NCBI GenBank assembly: GCA_965213595.1
Contig: CBDBZO010000006.1
Span: 1,550,001 to 1,614,000 of the forward strand
DNA length: 64,000 nt
Origin: JBCCFC01 sp965213595
GTDB taxonomy: Bacteria > Chloroflexota > Anaerolineae > Caldilineales > Caldilineaceae
Reading direction: 5' to 3'
The notes beneath the pieces are model-generated. The model worked only from the letters and a program-made list of their open reading frames with translations. It did no database searches and was not told where the DNA came from. Made by a program: the position numbers and the translations under genes. This document shows positions 8,322 through 16,623 of this stretch, piece by piece; the first letter of the stretch is position 1, and each line of letters begins with the position of its first letter.

Positions 8322-9824
8322 TCAATTCGCCGCCAGCGTGCCGCAGTCGTTGCGGGGCTGGCCGCCGTTTAGGATGTTGCGCATCCAATCCAGCGTGTCG
8401 CGGAAGCCGGCCTGGCGCGTTTGGAAGTGGTCAACGCCCGGGTAGTTGATGCTCGTGACGGGCTTGCCCTGCTCGCACAGCTGACGCATAAAATGCTGGT
8501 TGGTCTGCGGGTAGACAACCGGATCGCTGAGGCCGTGGGCCAGCAGCGCGGGCGTGCTGGGATTGGCGGCGCGCCCGGCGTCGTTGATGGCCATGCGCTC
8601 GTAGAAGCTGGGATACTGCTCCTGGATGCGCTGCCCAAAGAGCGCGCCGGTAAAGTTGGGGTTATACATTTGGTTGGGATCGTCTTTCCAATACGCATAG
8701 GCCTCGTTTACGCACTTGACCGCTGCATCTTGATAGAAAGAATTCAGCCAATTCTGCGCGAAGACATCTTCCGGGCTAATCGTATTGGCCCCGTAAAAGT
8801 CACGGTACGCATAGACGATGTAGGGAGCCAGCGCGGGCTGCTCGCGCAGGAGCGCCTCCACGCTGGGCGCGTTGGCGTGGCCGATAACGCCCCGGATGCG
8901 GCTCGCCACGTCCGGCGCGTACGAGGCGGCGTAGCTGTCGCCGGAGAAGGCGCCGTGGCCGCCCTGCGAATAGCCCGCAAAGAAGACGTCGTTCTGGGGG
9001 CGGGCCAAAATGTTCGACGAAGGCGGATTCTCAAAAAATTCGTAGACGGCGCGCGTGGCGTCCAGCATCACAAAGGCCTCTAGCTCGGCAATGAAGTAGG
9101 GGTGGGTGCGCGCAAAATCGTCGTAGCCCTGCCAGAGCGGCAGGATCGAGATGTAGCCCTGTGCGGCGTAGGTCAACATATGGGTGCGATAGTTACCCCA
9201 GTTGGTGCCGCCCGCGACATCTTCGTCCAGCGGCGCACAGTTGTTGCCGATGCCCGTTGTGCCCGCGCCGTAAACGAAAACGGGAAAGCTGGTTTCGACA
9301 TCCACACGTGGGATAAACAGATCGGCGCGGATAGGGACAACTTCCTGCCGCTCGTTAAGCGTTTGGAAGCGCACGCGGTAGCGATCCACGCTGTAGAGCG
9401 GCGCGACTTGGTTGGTCGTTTGGTAGAAGCCCTGCGTGTACGCGCTAATTACGTTGGACTGCACTTCTTCGATTAAAAAGGCTTCGACAATCTGACCCGT
9501 TTCGCCCGTATTTGACTCCTCGATTTGTTCGCCAGCAATGCGCTCCTCCTCGCTTTCCACGTCCGGGCCCTGAAGCACGGGCGTGGCGGTGGGCGGCGGC
9601 AGGGCCACGCGCTGGGGCGGGGCAACCTGTGGCGGCACGGGCGCGATCGGCGGGTTGGGTCCGGTCGGCCGGCGCGAGGGAGCGGGCTGATCAAAGCCGG
9701 GATTGCAGGCCAGCGCGGCGAGAATTAGGAGCAGGGGGACGATGAGAATTTTCCAACGGTAAGACGGCACGGCGAGATTCCTTGTGCTATGGCAAAATGC
9801 AGGGGGACGGGTACGGGCTGTCAT
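8322..9824 (-). CDS. secreted alpha/beta-hydrolase lipoprotein, paralogue of 4789-6630
   Basis: A signal peptide with lipobox LAALAC is followed by a short Pro-rich linker and the same hydrolase domain as the gene at 4789-6630. Shared landmarks are GTTGIGNNCAP, the elbow GYSQGGHGAF (Ser ~286), LAHGLSDPVV for the acid and VDHFQTRQ for the base. The most upstream ATG (9824) gives 500 residues, but the signal peptide is more typical if translation starts at the GTG about 18 codons later. It lacks the long TESP linker of its paralogue. The substrate is unknown; ester hydrolysis is inferred from the fold. Confidence 0.8.
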   Translation of the reverse strand: MTARTRPPAFCHSTRNLAVPSYRWKILIVPLLLILAALACNPGFDQPAPSRRPTGPNPPIAPVPPQVAPPQRVALPPPTATPVLQGPDVESEEERIAGEQIEESNTGETGQIVEAFLIEEVQSNVISAYTQGFYQTTNQVAPLYSVDRYRVRFQTLNERQEVVPIRADLFIPRVDVETSFPVFVYGAGTTGIGNNCAPLDEDVAGGTNWGNYRTHMLTYAAQGYISILPLWQGYDDFARTHPYFIAELEAFVMLDATRAVYEFFENPPSSNILARPQNDVFFAGYSQGGHGAFSGDSYAASYAPDVASRIRGVIGHANAPSVEALLREQPALAPYIVYAYRDFYGANTISPEDVFAQNWLNSFYQDAAVKCVNEAYAYWKDDPNQMYNPNFTGALFGQRIQEQYPSFYERMAINDAGRAANPSTPALLAHGLSDPVVYPQTNQHFMRQLCEQGKPVTSINYPGVDHFQTRQAGFRDTLDWMRNILNGGQPRNDCGTLAAN

Positions 9825-9978
9825 TTGAGTCGTTTACGAGTGATCACTCTAGGGTTGTCATCTCAAGGCAGCTGTTTGCCGAAGAATGCTGTCGACACAG
9901 CCGTCATTACAAATGAAATTCTAAGCGCCGTCAAAAATGGCGGGTGGCGAATAAAGTTGCCAAACCAATACTACCAAC

Positions 9979-10067
9979 GAGACTTTAACGCGGAGACGCA
10001 AGGACGCGGAGAGAAGCCCGTTGACAAACAACGCTTTGCGCCTCTGCGTCTCCGCGTTAATTTTGCC
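9979..10067. repeat. intergenic inverted repeat (CGCGGAG-type arms)
   Basis: TTTAACGCGGAGACGCAAGG is mirrored by TGCGTCTCCGCGTTAATTTT with a short centre. It is the main content of the 410-bp gap 9825-10234. The gap also has a direct repeat TATACTAAAGCG (10090-10115) and two CAAAACGGTT copies (about 10134 and 10216) upstream of the denD-like gene. No gene is seen in the gap. Confidence 0.75.
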
Positions 10068-10234
10068 CAATTTCCCGAAGTCTCATTGTTATACTAAAGC
10101 GTTATACTAAAGCGACCAAGCAAAAGCGTTTGGCAAAACGGTTGCTTCAGTCTACTATTGATTCAGCCTAGACTAAAAACTAGGAGCGCGCATGAATTTT
10201 GCATGAACGTTCCTGACAAAACGGTTACAAAGTT

Positions 10235-11287
10235 ATGAATATCTTAATCACCGGCGGTGCGGGCTTTGTTGGGCGCGACTTGGCGCGCACGCTGCGGCAG
10301 CAGGGCGAGCTGGCCCTCGGCTCCACCGCTCGAGACGCCGCCACGCAGCCCATCGAGCGCATCACCCTCTTTGATCAACGGGCCGCGCTGGACAATTTAC
10401 CCGCCAACTTCCTCGACGAGTCACGTCTGCACGCCCGGCCCGGCGACATTGCCAGCGCCGAGGACGTGCGCGACGCCGTTCAGGATGCGGACGTGATCAT
10501 TCACCTCGCTGCCGTCGTCAGCGGCGGGGCCGAGGCTGATTTTGACTTGGGCATGCGCGTCAACCTGCACGGCACGCTGGCGCTGTTGGAAGCCTGTCGC
10601 GCGCTGGGCGCAGCCAAATCAACCGTGCCCTACTTCGTCTTCGCCAGCTCGATTGCCGTCTTTGGTGGCGCGCTGCCACCCGTGGTCGAAGATGATACGG
10701 CGACCGTACCGCAATCCTCCTACGGCATTCAAAAGGCCGCGGGCGAGCTGCTCGTGCAGGACTTTAGCCGCAAGGGCTTTGTCGATGGACGCGTGCTGCG
10801 GCTGCCGACCGTTGTCGTGCGTGGCGGCAAACCCAATAAGGCGGCGTCCACCTTTGCCAGTTCGATCATTCGCGAGCCGCTGCAGGGGCGGCGCGCCGTC
10901 TGCCCCGTCTCGCCCGAAACGGCGATGTGGATCGGCTCGCCGCGTCGCGCCGTGGAAAACATCATCCACGCCCTGCGCCTGCCCGCCGAAGCCTTCGAGG
11001 ACACCATCGAAACCGGCAACGTCGTGACCAACCGCATTGTCACCCTGCCCGGCATTACGGTAACAATTCGGCAGTTGGTCGAAGCGCTGGAGAAATTGGC
11101 CGGGCCAAAGGTGGTCGAGCGCATTGATTGGCAGCACGATCCCTTCATCGATAAGCTGGTACAGGGCTGGGCCGCCCGCTTTAACCCGGCCCGCGCCCAA
11201 CGGCTCGGCTTCCGCGGCGACGAATCGGCGGAGGAGATTATCCGCGTCTTTATCGCCGACGAACTGGCGGGCGAAATTGTGTGGTAG
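10235..11287 (+). CDS. denD: NAD-dependent epimerase/dehydratase, D-erythronate dehydrogenase-like
   Basis: This is an extended SDR of 350 residues. It has the NAD motif ITGGAGFVGRDLA, IHLAAVVSGGAEADFD, and the active-site SSYGIQKAAGELLV (YxxxK). The stretch VLRLPTVVVRGGKPNKAAS with FASSIIREPL is typical of DenD, which oxidises D-erythronate to 2-oxo-tetronate. Usual pathway partners (OtnK kinase, OtnC aldolase) are not in the window, so the substrate assignment rests on family resemblance. The start ATG at 10235 immediately precedes NILITGG. The gap upstream contains repeats and no obvious strong promoter. Confidence 0.75.
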   Translation: MNILITGGAGFVGRDLARTLRQQGELALGSTARDAATQPIERITLFDQRAALDNLPANFLDESRLHARPGDIASAEDVRDAVQDADVIIHLAAVVSGGAEADFDLGMRVNLHGTLALLEACRALGAAKSTVPYFVFASSIAVFGGALPPVVEDDTATVPQSSYGIQKAAGELLVQDFSRKGFVDGRVLRLPTVVVRGGKPNKAASTFASSIIREPLQGRRAVCPVSPETAMWIGSPRRAVENIIHALRLPAEAFEDTIETGNVVTNRIVTLPGITVTIRQLVEALEKLAGPKVVERIDWQHDPFIDKLVQGWAARFNPARAQRLGFRGDESAEEIIRVFIADELAGEIVW

Positions 11288-11450
11288 CGCGGGGCTCCAT
11301 AGGCTGAACGTCTGCCAGTTCGCAGCGGTTCCGCAGGAGCACACGGATTCTACACCTAAATTTGGTTGAAGCGTCTACATCGACTATGATTAGCTTTATA
11401 ACTCACTAACCGTTGATTCGCTAACACTGACGCACCTAAAGGAGACAACC

Positions 11451-12044
11451 ATGGCTTCCCTACTCGAATCGCTCGCCAGCCAAATCGGTCAGCAGGACAT
11501 TTCACAGATCAGCCGCCAGCTGGGGACGGACGAAAACAGCACGCAGAGCGCCATCGAGGCGGCGCTGCCGCTTCTGGTAGACGCGCTCGGTCGCAACGCC
11601 GACAGCGACCAGGGCGCCGAGGCGCTGACCAACGCGCTGCGCAACAAGCACCAGGGCAGCGTCGTCGACAACCTGAGCGGCTACTTTAGCAACGGCGGCG
11701 ACGTTCAGGACGGCAACGGCATTTTGGGCCACGTGCTGGGCAACCAGCGCAGCGTCGTCGAACGGGGATTGAGCCAGTTTGCGGGGATGGATACGGGCAA
11801 TTCGTCGCGGCTGCTGGCGATGCTGGCCCCGGTGGTGCTCGGCCAGCTGGGGCAGATGCAGCAGCGCAACAACATGGGGGCAAACGACGTGCAGAATCTG
11901 CTGCGCGGCGAGCGCCAGCAGGCCGAATCGCAGCTCGGCGGCATGGCCCGCCTGCTGGACATGGACGGCGACGGCGACATCACCGACGATATGATGAACC
12001 TTGGCGGTCGGCTGCTGGGCGGTTTTTTTGGCGGTCGCCGCTAG
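11451..12044 (+). CDS. DUF937 domain protein with C-terminal calcium-binding-like loop
   Basis: The 197-residue acidic, Gln/Gly-rich protein matches DUF937: short helical repeats such as SAIEAALPLLVDALGRNA and SRLLAMLAPVVLGQLGQM. DUF937 members (including YidB-like proteins) have no agreed function. Near the C-terminus, DMDGDGDITDD (about residues 170-180) is an excalibur/EF-hand-like DxDxDG loop that could bind Ca2+, and it is followed by a glycine-rich end. There is a good ribosome site (AAAGGAGACAACC) before the ATG. A strong hairpin terminator follows. No signal peptide is seen, so it is probably cytoplasmic. Confidence 0.85.
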   Translation: MASLLESLASQIGQQDISQISRQLGTDENSTQSAIEAALPLLVDALGRNADSDQGAEALTNALRNKHQGSVVDNLSGYFSNGGDVQDGNGILGHVLGNQRSVVERGLSQFAGMDTGNSSRLLAMLAPVVLGQLGQMQQRNNMGANDVQNLLRGERQQAESQLGGMARLLDMDGDGDITDDMMNLGGRLLGGFFGGRR

Positions 12045-12073
12045 GGCTGCTGTCTTGGCAACACATTTGGAAC

Positions 12074-12107
12074 GGGGCTTGCTATTGCGAGCCCCATTTT
12101 GTTTTTT
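12074..12107 (+). terminator. intrinsic terminator after the DUF937 gene
   Basis: Stem GGGGCTTGC/GCGAGCCCC (one G-T pair) with a TATT loop is followed by ATTTTGTTTTTT. It ends at the stop codon of the convergent HNH gene. Confidence 0.85.
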
Positions 12108-12534
12108 ACCGCCACTTGTACCATGCTTGTCGCTCCGCCGTTTTTCGTCTGTGGCAGTTGGCACAGCGCACTTCGCATTTCTGAATTTCCTCTACAATGG
12201 CTTCCCAGGAGTGAGCAGTAGTTGTGACCATTATCGAGATGGTGTAGCGCTTCTTTTCTTGCACGTGGTCAAACTCGAGAACTATCGGGTCTGCCTCACC
12301 ACAGTCAATGCAAGGATGCGTTTTAAGATAGTCGAGCAACTTCAGTTGATTTTCTTCAATTATTTTCAAATTGCGACGTCGAACATTTTTGACGTGGTTG
12401 CGCTTATTCTTTACGTACCATTTCTGCTGCGACACGCGCTTACATGCCTTGCACTGACTTTGATAACCATTGGTACGACGACTGTTTTTGCCAAATTGAG
12501 AGGGATCGGTTTCACCGCATGAACATTGAGGCAT
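12106..12534 (-). CDS. HNH endonuclease-like protein
   Basis: Starting at the ATG at 12534 gives 142 residues. An N-terminal zinc-finger-like part (MPQCSCG, CKACKR) is followed by an HNH core: CIDCGEADPIVLEFDHV, a spacer with the usual ISIMVTTTAHSWEAIVEEI, then VRCANCHRRKT. This matches small stand-alone HNH nucleases often found in phages and mobile regions. Base composition is clearly lower in GC than the neighbours, and it lies next to a tRNA gene, so horizontal acquisition is likely (inference). Target and role are unknown. Confidence 0.85.
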   Translation of the reverse strand: MPQCSCGETDPSQFGKNSRRTNGYQSQCKACKRVSQQKWYVKNKRNHVKNVRRRNLKIIEENQLKLLDYLKTHPCIDCGEADPIVLEFDHVQEKKRYTISIMVTTTAHSWEAIVEEIQKCEVRCANCHRRKTAERQAWYKWR

Positions 12535-12605
12535 GTTTGTGCTCTTAAATTTGAGAATTGGATAAGAGTGAAATCGTAGAACAAACGTGCAGTTAGGGCA
12601 AAAAC

Positions 12606-12639
12606 AAAAAGCCGCCTGGTGCAAACCAGGCGGCTTTTT
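12606..12639 (-). terminator. terminator between tRNA-Lys and the HNH gene (bidirectional)
   Basis: GCCGCCTGGT (12611-12620) pairs perfectly with ACCAGGCGGC (12625-12634) around GCAA. A-rich and T-rich flanks sit on both sides, so it can work in either direction; on the minus strand it ends the tRNA-Lys transcript. Confidence 0.9.
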
Positions 12640-12643
12640 ATTG

Positions 12644-12716
<73 letters not shown>

Positions 12717-12734
12717 ATGTCATTTGGATTTGTG

Positions 12735-12763
12735 ATTATAGCAGGGCGCGGGTATTCTGTCAA
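12735..12763 (-). promoter_or_regulatory. sigma70 promoter of tRNA-Lys
   Basis: TTGACA (12758-12763) and TATAAT (12735-12740) on the minus strand are separated by exactly 17 bp. This is a perfect consensus, ending ~19 bp before the mature tRNA 5' end. Confidence 0.93.
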
Positions 12764-12800
12764 AACTTCCAATCGAATTTTTCCACCCACCGAGGTTCCC

Positions 12801-14096
12801 ATGACCGCTTCCTCCAACCCTAAAACGCTGCCCGATCTCCAAGCCGACTACGCCCACCTGCTTATTCATAGCGGCGTCAATCTCCAGCGCGACCAGTCGC
12901 TCTTTATCTCCGCCGAGCTGGCGCACGCCCCCTTTGTGCGACAGCTCGCCGCTGCCGCCTACCAGGCCGGGGCGCGCTACGTGGAGGTGCAGTGGGGGGA
13001 TGTGCTCACGGCCAAGCAGCGGCTGCTCCACGCGGCGGACGAACACATCGGTTATTTCCCGGACTACGCCATCACCCAATTTCAGCAGATGGTCGACGAA
13101 GGCTGGCCGCGGCTCAGCCTCACCGGCTCCGAATTCCCCGATGCGCTGGACGACGTCGACCCGCAGCGGATGTTGGCAGCATCGCAGCCGCGCCGCAAAG
13201 CCATGCGCTTTTACATGGACGCCGTGGTGACTAACCAACTTCAGTGGTGCGTCGCCGGCGTACCAACCGTGGCCTGGGCGCGGAAAGTCTACCCCGCGCT
13301 GGCGCCCGAGGCCGCGCTGGCCCAGCTCTGGCGCACCATCCTGCGCACCTGCCGCGTCGATCAGCCCGATCCCGTGCAGGCGTGGCAGCAGCACGACCAA
13401 GCGCTCAAGGGCGTGGCTGATTTTCTGATGGCGCGCGAAATTCGATCCATTCGCTATGTCGACACAGCGCCGGGGCCGGACGGCAAGCCCAGCAGCGACC
13501 TGACGATTGGGCTAACCGAACGGCCCTTCTGGATTGGCGGCTCCTCCGATTCCAAAGCGGGCGTGACCTTTATGGCCAACATGCCAACCGAGGAAATTTT
13601 TACCACGCCCCACCGCGGTAAGGCCAGCGGCTACGTGCGCACCTCCAAGCCCGCCTTTCCCTTTGAGCGCGAGGTACAGGACGCCTACTTCCGCTTTGAG
13701 AACGGCGAACTGGTGAAGTGGACGGCGAAGACGGGACAGGCCGTGCTCGACCAGTATTTTGAGATCGAGGGCACGCGGCGGCTGGGCGAGATTTCGCTGG
13801 TCGACGTGCGATCGCCGATCAACCAGCTCGGCACGGTCTTCCACGATACGCTCTTTGACGAGAACGCCGTTTGCCACATCGCCTTTGGCAGCGCCTACAG
13901 CGAGGGCGTGGTCGACGGCGACGAGATGAGCGAGGATGAATTGAGCGCTTTGGGCGTGAACAAATCCGACGCGCACCAGGACTTTATGATTGGCACGGCG
14001 ACGATGGATGTGATTGGCCGCACGGTGAAGGGCGAGGAGGTTGTTGTTATGCAAAACGGGCAGTTTGTGGACGAGGCGATGAGCGATGGCCGATAA
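12801..14096 (+). CDS. M29 family aminopeptidase (AmpS/PepS-like)
   Basis: Using the ATG at 12801, the 431-residue protein matches the thermophilic/M29 metallo-aminopeptidases, cytoplasmic two-metal enzymes removing N-terminal residues from peptides. The conserved C-terminal metal and catalytic region is present: GEISLVDVRSPINQLGTVFH, ENAVCHIAFGSAYSEG, then GVNKSDAHQDFMIGT. The N-terminal half carries the family pattern LLIHSGVNLQRDQSLFISAEL. A longer in-frame extension upstream to 12717 overlaps the tRNA promoter and is unlikely to be translated. It overlaps the following GNAT gene by 11 bp, implying coupled translation. Confidence 0.93.
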   Translation: MTASSNPKTLPDLQADYAHLLIHSGVNLQRDQSLFISAELAHAPFVRQLAAAAYQAGARYVEVQWGDVLTAKQRLLHAADEHIGYFPDYAITQFQQMVDEGWPRLSLTGSEFPDALDDVDPQRMLAASQPRRKAMRFYMDAVVTNQLQWCVAGVPTVAWARKVYPALAPEAALAQLWRTILRTCRVDQPDPVQAWQQHDQALKGVADFLMAREIRSIRYVDTAPGPDGKPSSDLTIGLTERPFWIGGSSDSKAGVTFMANMPTEEIFTTPHRGKASGYVRTSKPAFPFEREVQDAYFRFENGELVKWTAKTGQAVLDQYFEIEGTRRLGEISLVDVRSPINQLGTVFHDTLFDENAVCHIAFGSAYSEGVVDGDEMSEDELSALGVNKSDAHQDFMIGTATMDVIGRTVKGEEVVVMQNGQFVDEAMSDGR

Positions 14097-14658
14097 TCAC
14101 CCCCTCACCATGCTGCGCGACACGCTTGACGCCATCCCCCAGCACGCGCTGCCGCCTGGCTACCGCTTCCGGCGCTTCAGAGCGGGCGATGAGCAGACGT
14201 GGACGCGAATTCAACGCGCGGCGGAACCGCTGATCAACGTCACGGACGCGCTCTTTGTCAGCCAGTTCGGCAGCCGTCCGGAGGCGCTGCCGAGCCGCAT
14301 GGTCTTTGTCGAAACGGAGATGGGAGAAGCCGTCGGCACGACGACGGCGTGGTGGGAAAACGAGGGGCGTGATCCCGGCGACCGGGGCCGCATCCATTGG
14401 GTCGCCCTCCATCCCGATCACCAGCGCCGCGGCCTCAGCAAGCCGCTGGTGTCGCACGCGCTGCATCGGCTGGCGCAGGAGCACCAGAGCGCCATGTTGG
14501 ACACGTCGTCCAGCCGCGTGTGGGCGCTCAAGGTCTATCTCGATTTGGGCTTTCACCCCGCTCCAGCTGAATTAGACAATCCAGCGTGTCGACAAGCGTG
14601 GCAGCGTGTGCAGAAAGAGCTGAATCACCCAGCCCTTGTCGCTTATAACAGAGCCTAG
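14086..14658 (+). CDS. GNAT family N-acetyltransferase
   Basis: The 190-residue protein carries the GNAT acetyl-CoA binding motif A, VALHPDHQRRGLSKPLVSHAL, within a normal fold: YRFRRFRAGDEQTWTRIQ at the start, then beta strands ending in LKVYLDLGFHPAP. It acetylates an unknown amine substrate in the cytoplasm. The start overlaps the end of the aminopeptidase gene by 11 bp in another frame. Downstream are two inverted repeats of the GTGACNNTCAC family and then an insertion sequence. Confidence 0.88.
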   Translation: MADNHPLTMLRDTLDAIPQHALPPGYRFRRFRAGDEQTWTRIQRAAEPLINVTDALFVSQFGSRPEALPSRMVFVETEMGEAVGTTTAWWENEGRDPGDRGRIHWVALHPDHQRRGLSKPLVSHALHRLAQEHQSAMLDTSSSRVWALKVYLDLGFHPAPAELDNPACRQAWQRVQKELNHPALVAYNRA

Positions 14659-14685
14659 TTGAAAAGTAGTAAGTCCCTAGAAGAG

Positions 14686-14751
14686 AAGTGACAATCACGG
14701 CCCGCCCGTGGCGGGGCAAGACCAACTTTTACCGGGCCGTGACGGTCACTT
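14686..14751. repeat. inverted repeat, GTGACNNTCACGG family, copy 1
   Basis: AAGTGACAATCACGGCCCG is mirrored by CGGGCCGTGACGGTCACTT with two mismatches. Copies 2 and 3 are at 14821-14885 and 36882-36942. Confidence 0.8.
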
Positions 14752-14820
14752 CGACCGACTCGGCTCGTGCCTAAGCGCAAGGCTGGCCAGCGCGATGGTC
14801 AAATTCCCTAGCGGTGGGCA

Positions 14821-14885
14821 AAGTGACTGTCACCGTCCAGGACAGCGCGCCCGCCCGACCAGCCAGCGGACGGTGATTGTCACTT
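14821..14885. repeat. inverted repeat, GTGACNNTCACGG family, copy 2
   Basis: AAGTGACTGTCACCGTCC is mirrored by GGACGGTGATTGTCACTT. The gap 14659-14927 holds only copies 1 and 2 of this family and no gene. Confidence 0.8.
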
Positions 14886-14927
14886 CCGCATACGGGGCTT
14901 TACTGAACTGAGTAACCGATAACCTAG

Positions 14928-16125
14928 CTACCTGACACATTTTAGAAATAGGGGATGAGGCGCAAAGGGACAGGGTCAGAGTTGGATAAAAGACGTTGAA
15001 CCATGTCCCAACCAATGCGAAAAAGACTGAGGTCGCGGCGGTCAGTGCGGTCGACCAGGAAGCGCTGACCGCGCTTGACGACAGCCGAGCCAAAGGCCAG
15101 AAGCCAAACGATGAGCAGGGCCACGGCCAGGACGAGTCGCGAGAGGCGATGAGCTGCCTGCAAGCGAGTTGCTTCCAAGTCGAAGCCATTGCGTTTACAG
15201 TCGCCAAAGAGCTCTTCAATCCACATGCGACGGCTGTAGTGCAGGCGAACGAGACGCGGGTCAGTCAAATTCGTGGCGAGCAGCCAAGGCTCCTTGTAGC
15301 CAGTCTGCCAGCAGGCGAACAGATTGCAGAAGTGACCATGCGTTTTGGTTAGCAGCACCTTGGGCAGCCAGCAGCGGTCGCCGGGCTGGGCAACGAGCTG
15401 TGCGCAGGGTTGCCACTGTTCTGTTCCCGGCTGTGACCAAAGGTGGGAGCCCTTCTGACGCAGCACATAGGTCCACCGCCAGTGCTCGAGTTTGCGGATC
15501 AACTTGACGCTGCCAAACTCGCTGTCACCCAGCACGACCACAGAGGCGTGGGCCGGAATGAGCGGCTTGAGCAGTCGCAGCAGCGCAATTTGATGACGCG
15601 CCGACGAGTGGCCGCGCGTGCCTTTGCGCCATGTCCAAATCAAGGGCAACGCTCGTCGCCGAAAGGCTAAAGCAACCATCAATAATTGATGACCGTTGCC
15701 CACCTGGCTCCCGTCGATAATAAGCCGCAGCGGCAGCCCGCTTTTCGCCGCCTGCTCCAGCAGTCTACGCGCCACCGGTTTATACCAAAGCCGCACGTTC
15801 ACACACCGGTTGTTGAGTATCCGCAGCAACCCGCGCTCTTTGCTCGTCTGCTGAGCCCAACCCGGCACTTTGCGCGCTACCTTTTTGAGGTGAACACTTC
15901 CCTCCAGGTAGAGGCCAACCAACAACTTCGCGAAGCTTTTTAGCCGCGACGCGTGCTCATCCGGCCACAACATTTGCAACTCATCTAACCATCTATGGTA
16001 CAGTTTCATCGGGAAGACCTCTCCGTTTCTGTTTCGCTTTTTGGTTTGTCACCTATAGCTTAACATATCCGGTTTGGTCTTCCTTTCTCTCTCTACAACC
16101 TACCTTACGTAAAAGTGTCAGGTAG
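14928..16125 (-). mobile_element. IS4-superfamily insertion sequence with CTAG flanks
   Basis: The ends are CTACCTGACAC (14928-14938) and its complement GTGTCAGGTAG (16115-16125). Both are flanked by CTAG, which reads as a 4-bp target duplication. The element is 1198 bp, with one transposase gene on the minus strand. Its right end lies 12 bp before the NUDIX start codon. Confidence 0.85.
14942..16009 (-). CDS. IS4-superfamily DDE transposase
   Basis: The 355-residue protein has the DDE residues in IIDGSQVGNG (Asp99), VVLGDSEFGS (Asp162) and the C-terminal E265. The YREK signature Y-2-R-3-E-6-K of the IS4 superfamily is exact: Y258, R261, E265, K272 within YSRRMWIEELFGDCK. The length is complete and no stop or frameshift is seen, so it may be active. 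It lies within intact terminal repeats. Confidence 0.9.
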   Translation of the reverse strand: MKLYHRWLDELQMLWPDEHASRLKSFAKLLVGLYLEGSVHLKKVARKVPGWAQQTSKERGLLRILNNRCVNVRLWYKPVARRLLEQAAKSGLPLRLIIDGSQVGNGHQLLMVALAFRRRALPLIWTWRKGTRGHSSARHQIALLRLLKPLIPAHASVVVLGDSEFGSVKLIRKLEHWRWTYVLRQKGSHLWSQPGTEQWQPCAQLVAQPGDRCWLPKVLLTKTHGHFCNLFACWQTGYKEPWLLATNLTDPRLVRLHYSRRMWIEELFGDCKRNGFDLEATRLQAAHRLSRLVLAVALLIVWLLAFGSAVVKRGQRFLVDRTDRRDLSLFRIGWDMVQRLLSNSDPVPLRLIPYF

Positions 16126-16137
16126 CTAGACCGATAA

Positions 16138-16569
16138 ATGAAAACGGTCGACAAAGTCTATGCCTACATTACGTGGGGCAAGCAGCTGCTCGTTTTTCGG
16201 CAGCCGCGCTATCCCGAAGCGGGCATTCAGGTGCCGGGCGGCACTGTTGAGCCGAGCGAAGCGCTCGCCGACGCCGCTCTGCGCGAGGCCCGCGAGGAGA
16301 CGGGGCTCGACAATTTGGTAGTGCGCGCCGCGCTCGGCACCGTCGACTACGACGGACGCGCCCACGGCCACAGTGCGATTCAGCGCCGCCACTTCTACCA
16401 CCTTGAATTTATGGGCGACGCGCCGGAGCGTTGGCGGCATTACGAGCGCCACCGCTCGGATGGTGAGCGGGAGCCGGTGCTCTTTGAGCTGTATTGGGTC
16501 AATTTTCCGGACGGCGTGCCGGAGTTGATTGCGGGGCGCGGCGCGTTTTTGGGCCAGCTTGAGCTGTAG
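16138..16569 (+). CDS. NUDIX hydrolase
   Basis: The 143-residue protein has a complete Nudix box, G-x5-E-x7-RE-x2-EE-x-G-L, in GGTVEPSEALADAALRE continuing AREETGL (residues ~34-57). Such enzymes hydrolyse nucleoside diphosphates linked to another moiety, using Mg2+ held by the REEE residues. The substrate cannot be predicted. The IS4 element ends only 12 bp upstream, so the native ribosome site and promoter were probably displaced; no good Shine-Dalgarno sequence is visible. Expression may now depend on the IS end. Confidence 0.88.
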   Translation: MKTVDKVYAYITWGKQLLVFRQPRYPEAGIQVPGGTVEPSEALADAALREAREETGLDNLVVRAALGTVDYDGRAHGHSAIQRRHFYHLEFMGDAPERWRHYERHRSDGEREPVLFELYWVNFPDGVPELIAGRGAFLGQLEL

Positions 16570-16623
16570 ATTGCGTTGATGTAACTGTCCAGCCCTCGCC
16601 CCCGGCCCCTCCCCCAAATTGGG

